DNA from: Anaerolineaceae bacterium
GTDB lineage: Bacteria; Chloroflexota; Anaerolineae; Anaerolineales; Anaerolineaceae
Assembly: GCA_011620505.1 (NCBI GenBank)
Contig: WOZA01000112.1
Span: 1 to 50,240 of the forward strand
Direction of reading: 5' to 3'
DNA length: 50,240 nt
The first letter of the stretch is position 1. Every line of letters begins with the position of its first letter. A program made the position numbers and the translations under genes. The notes under the pieces were generated by a model. It was given only the letters and a program-made list of their open reading frames with translations, was not told the origin of the DNA and did no database searches. Positions 9,585 through 17,547 of this stretch are shown here, in pieces.

Positions 9585-10893
9585 TTGGTTCTTCTTTCTC
9601 ACCTTGCTTCTTATCCAATCGATCAAATGCCAGGGGAATCAGGGCAAGCAAACCCAAAATTGCACCCACCTGGAAGATAAGGGGCACCGGGATGAAGCCG
9701 GCTTGCCCGTTTAGCACCGTGGGGATGCCGAATCGGCGAATAAGGGCCGAACCGATGCCTGGTCCGATCAGCATTGGTAGCAAAACCAAGAAGATCATGC
9801 GTATTCCCAGGAAACGCCCACGGCTTTCCTCTGGCAACAAGTCCTTCAGCCAGGACATGGCAGCAATCGAAGCGGACATGTTAAACATCTGCCATGCCAG
9901 CCCAGCCAAGGCGAGAAGTGGGATGCTCCGGACTAACGAAAAAGCAAAACAGCCCAGGCAGGTGAGTACGATAGAGACTGCCATCATTAGGCGCTTGCTG
10001 ATTTTGTCAGCCAAGACTCCAAGTGGAAGAGCTGCAATCGCACTTCCGATGATTACCGCGCCGCCTACGAGGGCATATTCCGTCTTGCTCACGCCGATGT
10101 AGTTATTGATGTAGATGATCATGTATGGGAAAGCCACTTGGAAGCCAACCCCCAACAGCATGGCTGAAATCAGGATAATAAAAAGTTTTGAATTCCCCCG
10201 TACAGTTTCAAGGCGGAAAATATCCCTTATCTCCTGCCAAATTCCCTTCTCACTTTGCAGCAGGTTGTCACTTGGCTGATCTGGTAACGCTCCGCCAGCA
10301 ATCAGACCCACTACCATCACAATCCCACCTAAAACATAGAAGAAGGTGAAGTAACCAACTCTGTCTATTAATGCGCCAGCCGCTACGATTGCTACCAACT
10401 GGGCGATGAACAGGCTTAGGTTGAGCACGCCTTCCACCTTACCGCGCTGATCTGCTGGAGCCACATCTGCCGTCCAGGCGTTAAAAGCAGCGTCGTTGGC
10501 AGTTGAACCAAAAAAAGTCATCAGGCAGTCCAGTAAAACCACCATCACGACCGCAAGGGAGATATCCTTGATCAGGGCGGTAGTGGGGAAGAGAATTGTC
10601 ATCAGACCCCAGAGGATATAGCCAAACAGGATGTAAGGTTTGCGCCGACCCCATTTTGAACGGGTGTGGTCGCTCAGGGTGCCGATGAAAATGGTTGTAA
10701 GAGTGGCAACGATCGCGCTGGCAGCTACCATCCAGGAAATCGGTCGTGGATCAGGGGTAATAGTGTCGAACACGAAGGTGTTGAACCAGGTGTTTTCAAC
10801 AGCCCACGCGATCTGCCCGGTGACAGCCAGGGCAACCATTACAGCCCAGGTTCGTCCAGAAATCTTCAATGTTAATTTGTGGTTAGTGATCAA
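9577..10893 (-). CDS. MFS sugar transporter (GPH/SLC45-like)
   Basis: A 438-residue polytopic membrane protein with about twelve hydrophobic segments. The loop signature SKWGRRKPYILFG after the second helix is typical of glycoside-pentoside-hexuronide symporters and SLC45-like carriers. It is the first gene of a two-gene leftward unit, overlapping the GH2 gene by 8 bases. It probably carries a glycoside into the cell for that enzyme (inference from context). The start at 10893 is the first ATG; I see no strong SD. Confidence 0.85.
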   Translation of the reverse strand: MITNHKLTLKISGRTWAVMVALAVTGQIAWAVENTWFNTFVFDTITPDPRPISWMVAASAIVATLTTIFIGTLSDHTRSKWGRRKPYILFGYILWGLMTILFPTTALIKDISLAVVMVVLLDCLMTFFGSTANDAAFNAWTADVAPADQRGKVEGVLNLSLFIAQLVAIVAAGALIDRVGYFTFFYVLGGIVMVVGLIAGGALPDQPSDNLLQSEKGIWQEIRDIFRLETVRGNSKLFIILISAMLLGVGFQVAFPYMIIYINNYIGVSKTEYALVGGAVIIGSAIAALPLGVLADKISKRLMMAVSIVLTCLGCFAFSLVRSIPLLALAGLAWQMFNMSASIAAMSWLKDLLPEESRGRFLGIRMIFLVLLPMLIGPGIGSALIRRFGIPTVLNGQAGFIPVPLIFQVGAILGLLALIPLAFDRLDKKQGEKEEPNA

Positions 10894-11119
10894 GATGATG
10901 CCCTCATAATCGTGGTACCCTAATTCTAAGTTACTCTGGGGATTTTGTGGATGAACGTCGATATTTCGATAAAGGTTACCTACGGTGAATATCCTTAAGT
11001 TAAGAGTTTACCATCAAGTCTCACCACTGTAGAAAATCTATTGTTTTTAACACTAAACTCCTCCAAAAACTGTTATCATCTATAGAGTAAAATCTTTTTA
11101 AATCATTGATCGGAGCACT
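10894..11119. other. Divergent intergenic region
   Basis: This 226-base AT-rich gap lies between the leftward transporter gene and the rightward ABC exporter operon, and must hold promoters for both. I could not identify a convincing -35/-10 pair for either. CGGAG at 11111-11115 is the SD of the rightward gene. Confidence 0.5.
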
Positions 11120-12028
11120 ATGGCAACCATTATTGTAGATAAAATTGCGAAGAGTTTTGGCGCCACTCAGGCAGTCAAAGACGTTTCTTTCGATGTCCAT
11201 CCGGGTGAGATTTTTGGTCTGCTCGGTCCAAATGGATCCGGTAAAACCACCTCGATCCGCATCATTTTGGATATCTACCAACCAGATTCCGGCAGCGTGA
11301 CCATCCTCGACGGTCCCATGACCAACGAAAAGCTCAATCACATCGGGTACATCCCTGAGGAACGCGGGCTTTACCAGGATGTGCCACTCGACCGCGGTCT
11401 GACGTATCTTGCCTCTCTCAAAGGTCTCACAGAAGACCAAATCAAAGAACGTTTACCCAAATACCTGGCTAAATTCGATCTGACCGAACATGCAAAAAAG
11501 AAAGCCAAGGAACTCAGTAAAGGTATGCAGCAAAAGGGGCAGCTTATCGCCGCCCTGATCCACGACCCCGAGATTATCATCATTGATGAGCCTTTTTCTG
11601 CGCTTGACCCCATCAACACGCAGTTGGTCAAGGACTTGCTGATTGAGCAGCGTAACGCAGGTAAAACCATTGTCATGTGCACCCATCAAATGAACCAGGT
11701 GGAGCAACTTTGCGACCGCCTGGTGCTCATTAACCAGGGTCAGGTACTCTTACAAGGCGAACTCTCGGAAATCCGCAACCGCTTCCGCACCAATGAAGTG
11801 ATCATCGACGCACTCAATCCCCTGCCTGAGAAACTTAATGGCGTATCGCGGATCGAGAAACTCAATGGAGCTTATCGCCTTAGCCCGCAGGAAGGTCTCT
11901 CTTCCCAGGAACTACTCAATGAGTTGATCACACAAGGCATCAAACTAAATTCCTTTGAGGTGGCAGTACCGACCCTCGATGAAATCTTCATCAAGGTTGT
12001 GAAGGAAAGCGGCGGTGTCGATGAATAA
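11120..12028 (+). CDS. ABC-2 type exporter, ATP-binding subunit (NatA-like)
   Basis: A 302-residue ATPase that would drive the two permeases encoded next. Walker A GPNGSGKTT (about 36-44), signature LSKGMQQKGQL (about 132-142) and Walker B IIIIDEPFSALD (about 152-163) are intact. The C-terminal 80 residues form the DUF4162-type tail common in NatA-like exporters. SD CGGAG lies four bases before ATG. The substrate is unknown; relatives export sodium, antibiotics or peptides. Confidence 0.92.
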   Translation: MATIIVDKIAKSFGATQAVKDVSFDVHPGEIFGLLGPNGSGKTTSIRIILDIYQPDSGSVTILDGPMTNEKLNHIGYIPEERGLYQDVPLDRGLTYLASLKGLTEDQIKERLPKYLAKFDLTEHAKKKAKELSKGMQQKGQLIAALIHDPEIIIIDEPFSALDPINTQLVKDLLIEQRNAGKTIVMCTHQMNQVEQLCDRLVLINQGQVLLQGELSEIRNRFRTNEVIIDALNPLPEKLNGVSRIEKLNGAYRLSPQEGLSSQELLNELITQGIKLNSFEVAVPTLDEIFIKVVKESGGVDE

Positions 12029-13238
12029 GACCATTAACGTTGCCAGGTACGAATACCTGCACCATGTCGGTAACAGAAGCTTCTGGATTTCCCTGATAAG
12101 TGTACCGCTTGGTTTTGTGTTGATTATTGTTCTTTCGATGCTACTTTCGTTTCTCTCTTTTGATACCCGTCCGGTTGGCATCGTGGATAATGGTAATTTG
12201 ATCCAGATCGAGCCTGACAATTCGAAGCAATCAACTTTCTTTGATCCGCAGATATATCTCTATGTCTATCCCGATGAAAGCGCTGCACGCGCCGCGGCTT
12301 TGGCAGGTGAGATTCAAGGCTTTGCGGTCCTGCCCGAAGATTACACTTCGCGTTTTCAGTTAACCTACTGGACCAACAAGCAGCCTGACAGCGATGTCCA
12401 GGCTGAAATTACCAACTTTATCAGCAAGAATCTAATGGTTGCCGAGAATATCGATTCAGCAGTCTTCACGCGCATCAACGAGGGCAGCCACATCAGCCTG
12501 CAATCATTGGACGGCAGCCAGACCTCCGATGGAACTGGCTGGCATCGGATCATTGTGCCAATCGTGATCGGCATGCTCAACTTCATCGTGGTGATGAGCA
12601 GCGGTGGCTATTTGCTCAAAGCTCTGGTTGAAGAAAAAGAAAACCGCACCATCGAGATTATGCTCACCTCTGTCCCCTCGCGAGAAATCATGGCTGGCAA
12701 AATAATTGGCAATCTCAGCGTAGGTCTGACTCAAATCATTGTCTGGGTCCTTCTGCTTGGCATCGCGGGGTTTATCTTCCGCAACCGGCTGGGATTTCTG
12801 GCGGATATCAATCTTTCAGGTTCATACCTGGCGATCAGCATTGCTCTAATGATCCTGTCGTTCCTCTTCACTGCAGCTTTGATGGCAACCATCGGCGCTG
12901 CAATGACCAGCACTGAAGAATCGCAGGGAGTGATTGGACTAATGGTAGTACCGATGATGTTCCCTTTCTACTTCTTCAGCGTCTTTCTCAACAACCCCAA
13001 TGGCCTCCTCGCCAGAGTGCTGAGCTTTATCCCCCTCAGTGCCCCCATGGCACTCTCTCTCCGCATGGCATTCAGCCCAGTGACACCGCTGGAAATCGGC
13101 CTCGTCTTCGTGGTCATCATCCTTTTGACGCTGCTTATGTTCTGGCTCGCGGGGGTCGTCTTTAAACGCGGTATGCTGCAATATAGCAAGCGGCTCTCGC
13201 TCAAAGAGATCTTCAAGAAGGAGACCCGCAATGCGTAA
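12015..13238 (+). CDS. ABC-2 type exporter permease 1 (NatB-like)
   Basis: A permease of 407 residues with one N-terminal helix (about 22-46), a large external loop, and five to six helices in the C-terminal half, the ABC2_membrane_3 layout. The motif EEKENRTIEIMLTSVPSREIMAGKIIG in the first cytoplasmic segment is typical. It overlaps the ATPase gene. Start GTG 12015 has AAGGA eight bases before it; ATG 12021 is an equally possible start. It pairs with the next gene as a heterodimeric channel. Confidence 0.88.
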   Translation: MSMNKTINVARYEYLHHVGNRSFWISLISVPLGFVLIIVLSMLLSFLSFDTRPVGIVDNGNLIQIEPDNSKQSTFFDPQIYLYVYPDESAARAAALAGEIQGFAVLPEDYTSRFQLTYWTNKQPDSDVQAEITNFISKNLMVAENIDSAVFTRINEGSHISLQSLDGSQTSDGTGWHRIIVPIVIGMLNFIVVMSSGGYLLKALVEEKENRTIEIMLTSVPSREIMAGKIIGNLSVGLTQIIVWVLLLGIAGFIFRNRLGFLADINLSGSYLAISIALMILSFLFTAALMATIGAAMTSTEESQGVIGLMVVPMMFPFYFFSVFLNNPNGLLARVLSFIPLSAPMALSLRMAFSPVTPLEIGLVFVVIILLTLLMFWLAGVVFKRGMLQYSKRLSLKEIFKKETRNA

Positions 13239-14478
13239 CATTCTTAACGTCTTCAAATTTGAATTTCTGACGGTTCTCAGGCGCCGGTCTTTCATCCTCG
13301 GCCTGATTCTTGTGCCGCTCATTCCTTCCTTGCTACTGGGGGTCTTAAACCTCATCAACCAGGACGAATCCCAATCTATCCAGGAAGTGATCACCCAGGA
13401 AGTCGGCAGTCCCCTCCCCATCGGAGTAGTGGACCAGGCGAATGTGATCAAGGAATACCCCGAATGGGCGACACAAGGCAGGCTCGTGCCCCTTGAGTCA
13501 GAGGCGGATGCACGTGAGAAGACCGCCGCTGGTCAGTTGCAGGGCTTTTATGTGATCGAACCTGATTATCTCGAAACTGGCAATATGCGCTTCATTAAAC
13601 CTCAAATCAGCATGATCACGGAGCTCCTTCAGCAGGACGTCCTCAAAGATCTGATCAATTACAATCTTCTTGGGGCTGACCAGGAGCGCTTTATGCGCTT
13701 CATGAACCCAGCCAACTTTACCTTTGAATATCTCAATCCTGAAACTGCTGACACGCGCGACCAATCCAACGCCGGTACCTATTGGGTCCCATACGCAGTC
13801 ACCATGTTCTTCTATATGATCATCCTGATCAGTTCCGGCTTGATGCTAAGTGCCGTCACCAAGGACAAAGAGAACAAAACGATCGAAATTCTGCTTTCTT
13901 CAGCACGGCCTCTCGATCTCTTTATAGGCAAGATCATGGCATTCGGTTTGCTGAGCCTGATGCAGATGGTTGTCTGGTTTGGGACGTTGACCCTGCTTAT
14001 GGACATGGGCAAGACCTCGCTGCCTTTCCTGCAGAATATCAGCATTCCAACCAGTGTGCTGTGGGCAAGCGTGCCCTTCTTTATCGGCGGCTTTTTGCTT
14101 TACGGCAGCTTGATGGCAGGCATGGGCGCAGTGGCACCCAACCTCCGGGAAGGAAATCAGTCCACCTTTGTGTTGAGTCTCCCCCTGATCTTTACAATCC
14201 TGTCAATCAACCAGTTGATTGAGACGCCATTTTCGTCCTTTACAACCTTCATGACGCTCTTCCCCTTCACGTCGCCGGTCGTGATGCTCACACGGCTCTC
14301 GGTAGGTCCCGTTCCCACCTGGCAGCTCATTGCCAGCATCGCGCTGCTGGTTGGCACAGTCCTCATCGTCATCCACGGCGTTGCTAACCTCTTCAGCTCT
14401 CAGTACCTGCTCAGCGGGCAGAAAATAAAAATTGGTTTGTTCTTACGAACGGTGTTTATCGGTCACCGCCGGGCTTGA
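13231..14478 (+). CDS. ABC-2 type exporter permease 2 (NatB-like)
   Basis: A 415-residue paralogue of the preceding permease. It starts inside it (ATGCGTAA overlap), so translation is coupled. Topology is the same: N-terminal helix (about 20-40), large external loop, and a C-terminal bundle with KDKENKTIEILLSSARPLDLFIGKI before the helices. The pair plus the ATPase make a complete exporter. It ends just before a strong terminator, so the operon has three genes. Confidence 0.88.
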   Translation: MRNILNVFKFEFLTVLRRRSFILGLILVPLIPSLLLGVLNLINQDESQSIQEVITQEVGSPLPIGVVDQANVIKEYPEWATQGRLVPLESEADAREKTAAGQLQGFYVIEPDYLETGNMRFIKPQISMITELLQQDVLKDLINYNLLGADQERFMRFMNPANFTFEYLNPETADTRDQSNAGTYWVPYAVTMFFYMIILISSGLMLSAVTKDKENKTIEILLSSARPLDLFIGKIMAFGLLSLMQMVVWFGTLTLLMDMGKTSLPFLQNISIPTSVLWASVPFFIGGFLLYGSLMAGMGAVAPNLREGNQSTFVLSLPLIFTILSINQLIETPFSSFTTFMTLFPFTSPVVMLTRLSVGPVPTWQLIASIALLVGTVLIVIHGVANLFSSQYLLSGQKIKIGLFLRTVFIGHRRA

Positions 14479-14491
14479 CCCAATCTGACGG

Positions 14492-14523
14492 AAACAGCAG
14501 ACCGATCGGTCTGCTGTTTTTTT
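14492..14523 (+). terminator. Intrinsic terminator of the ABC exporter operon
   Basis: A perfect 28-base palindrome (14492-14519; half-site AAACAGCAGACCGA) ends in a T-run through 14523, 13 bases after the last stop codon. Because it is fully self-complementary, it could also bind a dimeric protein, but the T-run makes termination the simpler reading. Confidence 0.9.
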
Positions 14524-14562
14524 GGCGTTATACTTACAACACCTCTTGTTAACGAGGCTATG

Positions 14563-15717
14563 ATGAAGCCACATAAATCCTTACTATTGATTTTATTGGC
14601 AGTGTTGCTGTTCAGCGCCTGTCAACCCGCATCCAACACCGTTACTCCCACAGACCCGCTGGATAGTGTTCGCACCGAGGCTGCCAGAACGGTTGAGGCA
14701 CTCACCACTCAAATCGTGGCAACAGACCAGGCCGCCCGCACTCAAACAGCCGTCTCTTTCGTGCCTTCCCCAGCGCCACCGACCCCCGAACCAACCCCTG
14801 CTCCGACCCTCAGCCTGCCAACGGACCCTGCCATTCCCACCGCAGCCCAACTGCCCACTCCCACTCTCTCCGGAAGCTGCGACCAGGCAGCTTTTGTCGA
14901 TGAAACCATCCCGGACGGAAGCCAATTCCCACCCGGCACTGCCTTTACCAAGACCTGGACCTTGCGCAACGCCGGTTCATGCACCTGGAATGCGGATTAT
15001 GATGTGGTTTTCAGCAGTGGAAATCCCATGAATGCCCCCGAAGTCATTCCGCTTGCCAAAGAGTCCGTCCCGCCGGGAAGCGATGTGACCATCAGCATCC
15101 CTTTCACAGCTCCGATGGTCGGCGGTAGTTACCGGGCGGATTTCAAGCTGCGTAATGCTGATGGCGTGCTTTTCAGCTTCAAGGATCCATCCCAGACGTT
15201 TTGGGTGGAGATCCAGGTCATGACCGGCAAAATCGACCTGGTCGCCATGGCTTGCAGCATCCGCTGGACCAGTGCCTCAGGGGAACTCCCCTGCCCCGGC
15301 CTGCCGACAGATACACGTGGCTTTGCCTATACGGACATGGCGCCGGTACTCGAAAACGGCAGCAAAGATAACGAACCCGCCTTATGGCTTGGAGTTCAGC
15401 AGAGTCAGGATGGTATGCTGCGGGGCACGTTGCCGGTTATGTTGATACCCGAAAACGCCAAATTCAGCACAGTTTTGGGTTGTGCTTCTGATCAAAAGTC
15501 CTGCAATGTGACTTTGCGGCTCAGTTACCAGGAAGGCGACAAACCGCTGGTTGAAATCGCGCACTGGCAGAAAGAGTATGATGGCAAACTGCTCAGCATC
15601 AGCCAGGACCTGTCTTCGCTTTCAGGAAAAAGCGTACGGATCATCCTGCAGCTTGAAGCAAATGGCTCCCCCCAGGGAGATACCGTCCACCTGCTCGCTC
15701 CAGTGATTGCGCCCTGA
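14563..15717 (+). CDS. Lipoprotein with NBR1-type FW/Ig-like domain, 1
   Basis: About 384 residues. I prefer ATG 14563 (SD GAGG five bases upstream) to the adjacent ATG 14560. The signal peptide ends in lipobox FSAC, so it is lipid-anchored. A Thr/Pro/Ala-rich spacer (to about 105) leads to an Ig-like domain (about 105-220) of the 'next to BRCA1' FW type: conserved Trp in TKTWTLRNAGSCTWNADY, then a VPPGSDVTISIPFTAP strand and FWVEIQV. The last 160 residues form a separate domain I do not recognise. Such lipoproteins are frequent in Chloroflexota; a binding or adhesion role is inferred, not shown. Confidence 0.85.
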   Translation: MKPHKSLLLILLAVLLFSACQPASNTVTPTDPLDSVRTEAARTVEALTTQIVATDQAARTQTAVSFVPSPAPPTPEPTPAPTLSLPTDPAIPTAAQLPTPTLSGSCDQAAFVDETIPDGSQFPPGTAFTKTWTLRNAGSCTWNADYDVVFSSGNPMNAPEVIPLAKESVPPGSDVTISIPFTAPMVGGSYRADFKLRNADGVLFSFKDPSQTFWVEIQVMTGKIDLVAMACSIRWTSASGELPCPGLPTDTRGFAYTDMAPVLENGSKDNEPALWLGVQQSQDGMLRGTLPVMLIPENAKFSTVLGCASDQKSCNVTLRLSYQEGDKPLVEIAHWQKEYDGKLLSISQDLSSLSGKSVRIILQLEANGSPQGDTVHLLAPVIAP

Positions 15718-15804
15718 TGCACGCGGCTAAGCTTGACAAAATGAGCAATCACCTTGACAATTGATAAACGAAACTACCCAGTCTGCTGAAGACCTGGAGG
15801 AATT

Positions 15805-16443
15805 ATGACACGAATAAAGATTACTAAACTACTGCTGGGGCTCAGTGTGGCGGTTTTAGCGCTAAGCGCTTGCGGACCGCGCGTCAGCACACCCAGTCCG
15901 GACCAAATGAGAACGTATGTAGCCGAAACCATTGCATTTCAACTAACCCGGACCGAAATTGCCCGCCCCAGTGAGACTCCCACACCCACGCTTGCTCCCA
16001 GCCCCACTCTGGCTCCCCCCACAGCTACAGTTACAGTTCCGACCGCCGCGGTTGGTCTGCCAACCAGCACAGTTCCCGGTCCAACCACAGCCACGCCGCC
16101 ACCACCCCAAACAGGCGTTGATGCTGGCGTCTGGACTTATAGTAATCCAGCCGATGGCTCGAACATCCAGGCTGGCGCAAAATTTACCGTAGTTGTCACC
16201 TTAATGAACACCGGAACAACCACCTGGAATACCAGCTACTATATCATGCACACTGGCGGGCCAGCCATGGGCGCCCCTACCAAGATCAATATGCCCTACG
16301 AGGTGCCGCCGAACATGAGCGTACAGATTACGATCGAATTTACCGCCCCCTCAGAGACCGGCGCGGTTAAGAGCGAGTGGGTGATCGTGAATCCCAGTGA
16401 TGTAGGGTTCGCCATCTTCTGGTTTGAATACAACATCGTCTAA
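15805..16443 (+). CDS. Lipoprotein with NBR1-type FW/Ig-like domain, 2
   Basis: 212 residues with a strong SD (GGAGG, 15796-15800). Lipobox ALSAC is followed by a Thr/Pro-rich spacer (about 30-105) and one FW/Ig-like domain filling the rest, with VVTLMNTGTTTWNTSYYI, VPPNMSVQITIEFTAP and a final FWFEYNI strand. It is a short relative of the preceding lipoprotein without that protein's last domain. The 3' end nearly touches queG. Confidence 0.85.
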   Translation: MTRIKITKLLLGLSVAVLALSACGPRVSTPSPDQMRTYVAETIAFQLTRTEIARPSETPTPTLAPSPTLAPPTATVTVPTAAVGLPTSTVPGPTTATPPPPQTGVDAGVWTYSNPADGSNIQAGAKFTVVVTLMNTGTTTWNTSYYIMHTGGPAMGAPTKINMPYEVPPNMSVQITIEFTAPSETGAVKSEWVIVNPSDVGFAIFWFEYNIV

Positions 16444-16453
16444 AGTAGGCAGC

Positions 16454-17485
16454 ATGTCCCTTGAAGATTTGATCAAAGCCGAGGCGTTAAGTCTCGGCTT
16501 TGTGCTTTGTGGCTTTAGCCGCGCAGACACCCCACCCCACTATGAGGCTTATCTGGATTGGATCGAAGCCGGGCATTACGCTGACATGGACTACATGGCG
16601 CGGCCAAACGCCATTGAAGCCCGCTATGACCCAGCCAAACTCCTGCCGGGATGCCGCACGGTTATCAGCCTCGCCACAACCTATCCTGTCCCGACTAGCA
16701 CCCAAAAACCCCAACAAAACCAGGGGAGTATTGCCGCTTATGCTCTTCTGCCCGATTACCACCAGGTTCTGAAAGCTGCGGCAGAGCTCCTTGCGCAGAA
16801 AATCGCCCAACTCACTGACCAACCACTCAAGCACCTGGTTTGCGTCGACACTGCTCCAGTCCTCGAAAAAGACTACGCGCAGCAAGCCGGCCTGGGGTGG
16901 ATTGCCCGGAATTCCTGCCTGACCTCCCAGGCTTACGGATCCTGGCTGTTCCTCTGTGAACTCCTGGTCAGCATCCCTCTCAAGCCGGATAAATCTCTCA
17001 CAAATTCCGACTGCGCCGACTGCCACCGCTGCCAGATGGCTTGCCCCACCAAAGCGATCCTTCCTAACCGCTCCATTGACGCCCGCCGATGCCTTTCTTA
17101 CCTGAGCATTGAGCATCGCGGATCTATCCCGGTTGCCTTTCGCCTTCTGCTCGGGCAGCGTATTTTCGGCTGTGATACCTGTCAGACCATCTGCCCTTCC
17201 AACCAAAAACCGCAAAACACTACTCCGCTATTTGTTAACTCCGAACGGTTCGATCCACATCCCGACTTACTCCAATCGTTCTTGCTTACAGAAGCAGACT
17301 TCAAATCCCGTTATGCCAACACTCCCATTTTGCGGGCCAAATACCAGGGCTTCCGCCGCAATATCGCGATTGCCCTCGGCAATGCCCGCCTGGAAGCAGC
17401 CAGACCTGCCTTGCTGGACTGCGCAGCCAACGAACCAGAGGCAGTTGTACGTGAAGCAGCCCAATGGGCGCTCTCCCAGTACTGA
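16454..17485 (+). CDS. queG: Epoxyqueuosine reductase QueG
   Basis: A 343-residue cobalamin and iron-sulfur enzyme for the last step of queuosine synthesis in tRNA (epoxyqueuosine to queuosine). Family features: DTAPVLEKDYAQQAGLGWI (about 135-153), two ferredoxin-type cysteine clusters (CADCHRCQMACP and CDTCQTICP), and a C-terminal HEAT-like helix pair. I use ATG 16454, not the ATG at 16424, which lies inside the upstream gene. SD is weak (AGTAGG). The other queuosine genes are not in the window. Confidence 0.92.
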   Translation: MSLEDLIKAEALSLGFVLCGFSRADTPPHYEAYLDWIEAGHYADMDYMARPNAIEARYDPAKLLPGCRTVISLATTYPVPTSTQKPQQNQGSIAAYALLPDYHQVLKAAAELLAQKIAQLTDQPLKHLVCVDTAPVLEKDYAQQAGLGWIARNSCLTSQAYGSWLFLCELLVSIPLKPDKSLTNSDCADCHRCQMACPTKAILPNRSIDARRCLSYLSIEHRGSIPVAFRLLLGQRIFGCDTCQTICPSNQKPQNTTPLFVNSERFDPHPDLLQSFLLTEADFKSRYANTPILRAKYQGFRRNIAIALGNARLEAARPALLDCAANEPEAVVREAAQWALSQY

Positions 17486-17547
17486 AATAGCCAAAACCAA
17501 TGCCTTTGTGGCATAATTAAACAAATTCTGAGCTTTGAGGAGAGGTT

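Noticed and set aside
15734..15758. Two TTGACA hexamers between the FW lipoprotein genes as a double promoter
   Set aside because: Neither has an acceptable -10 box at 16-18 bases, so I do not call a promoter.
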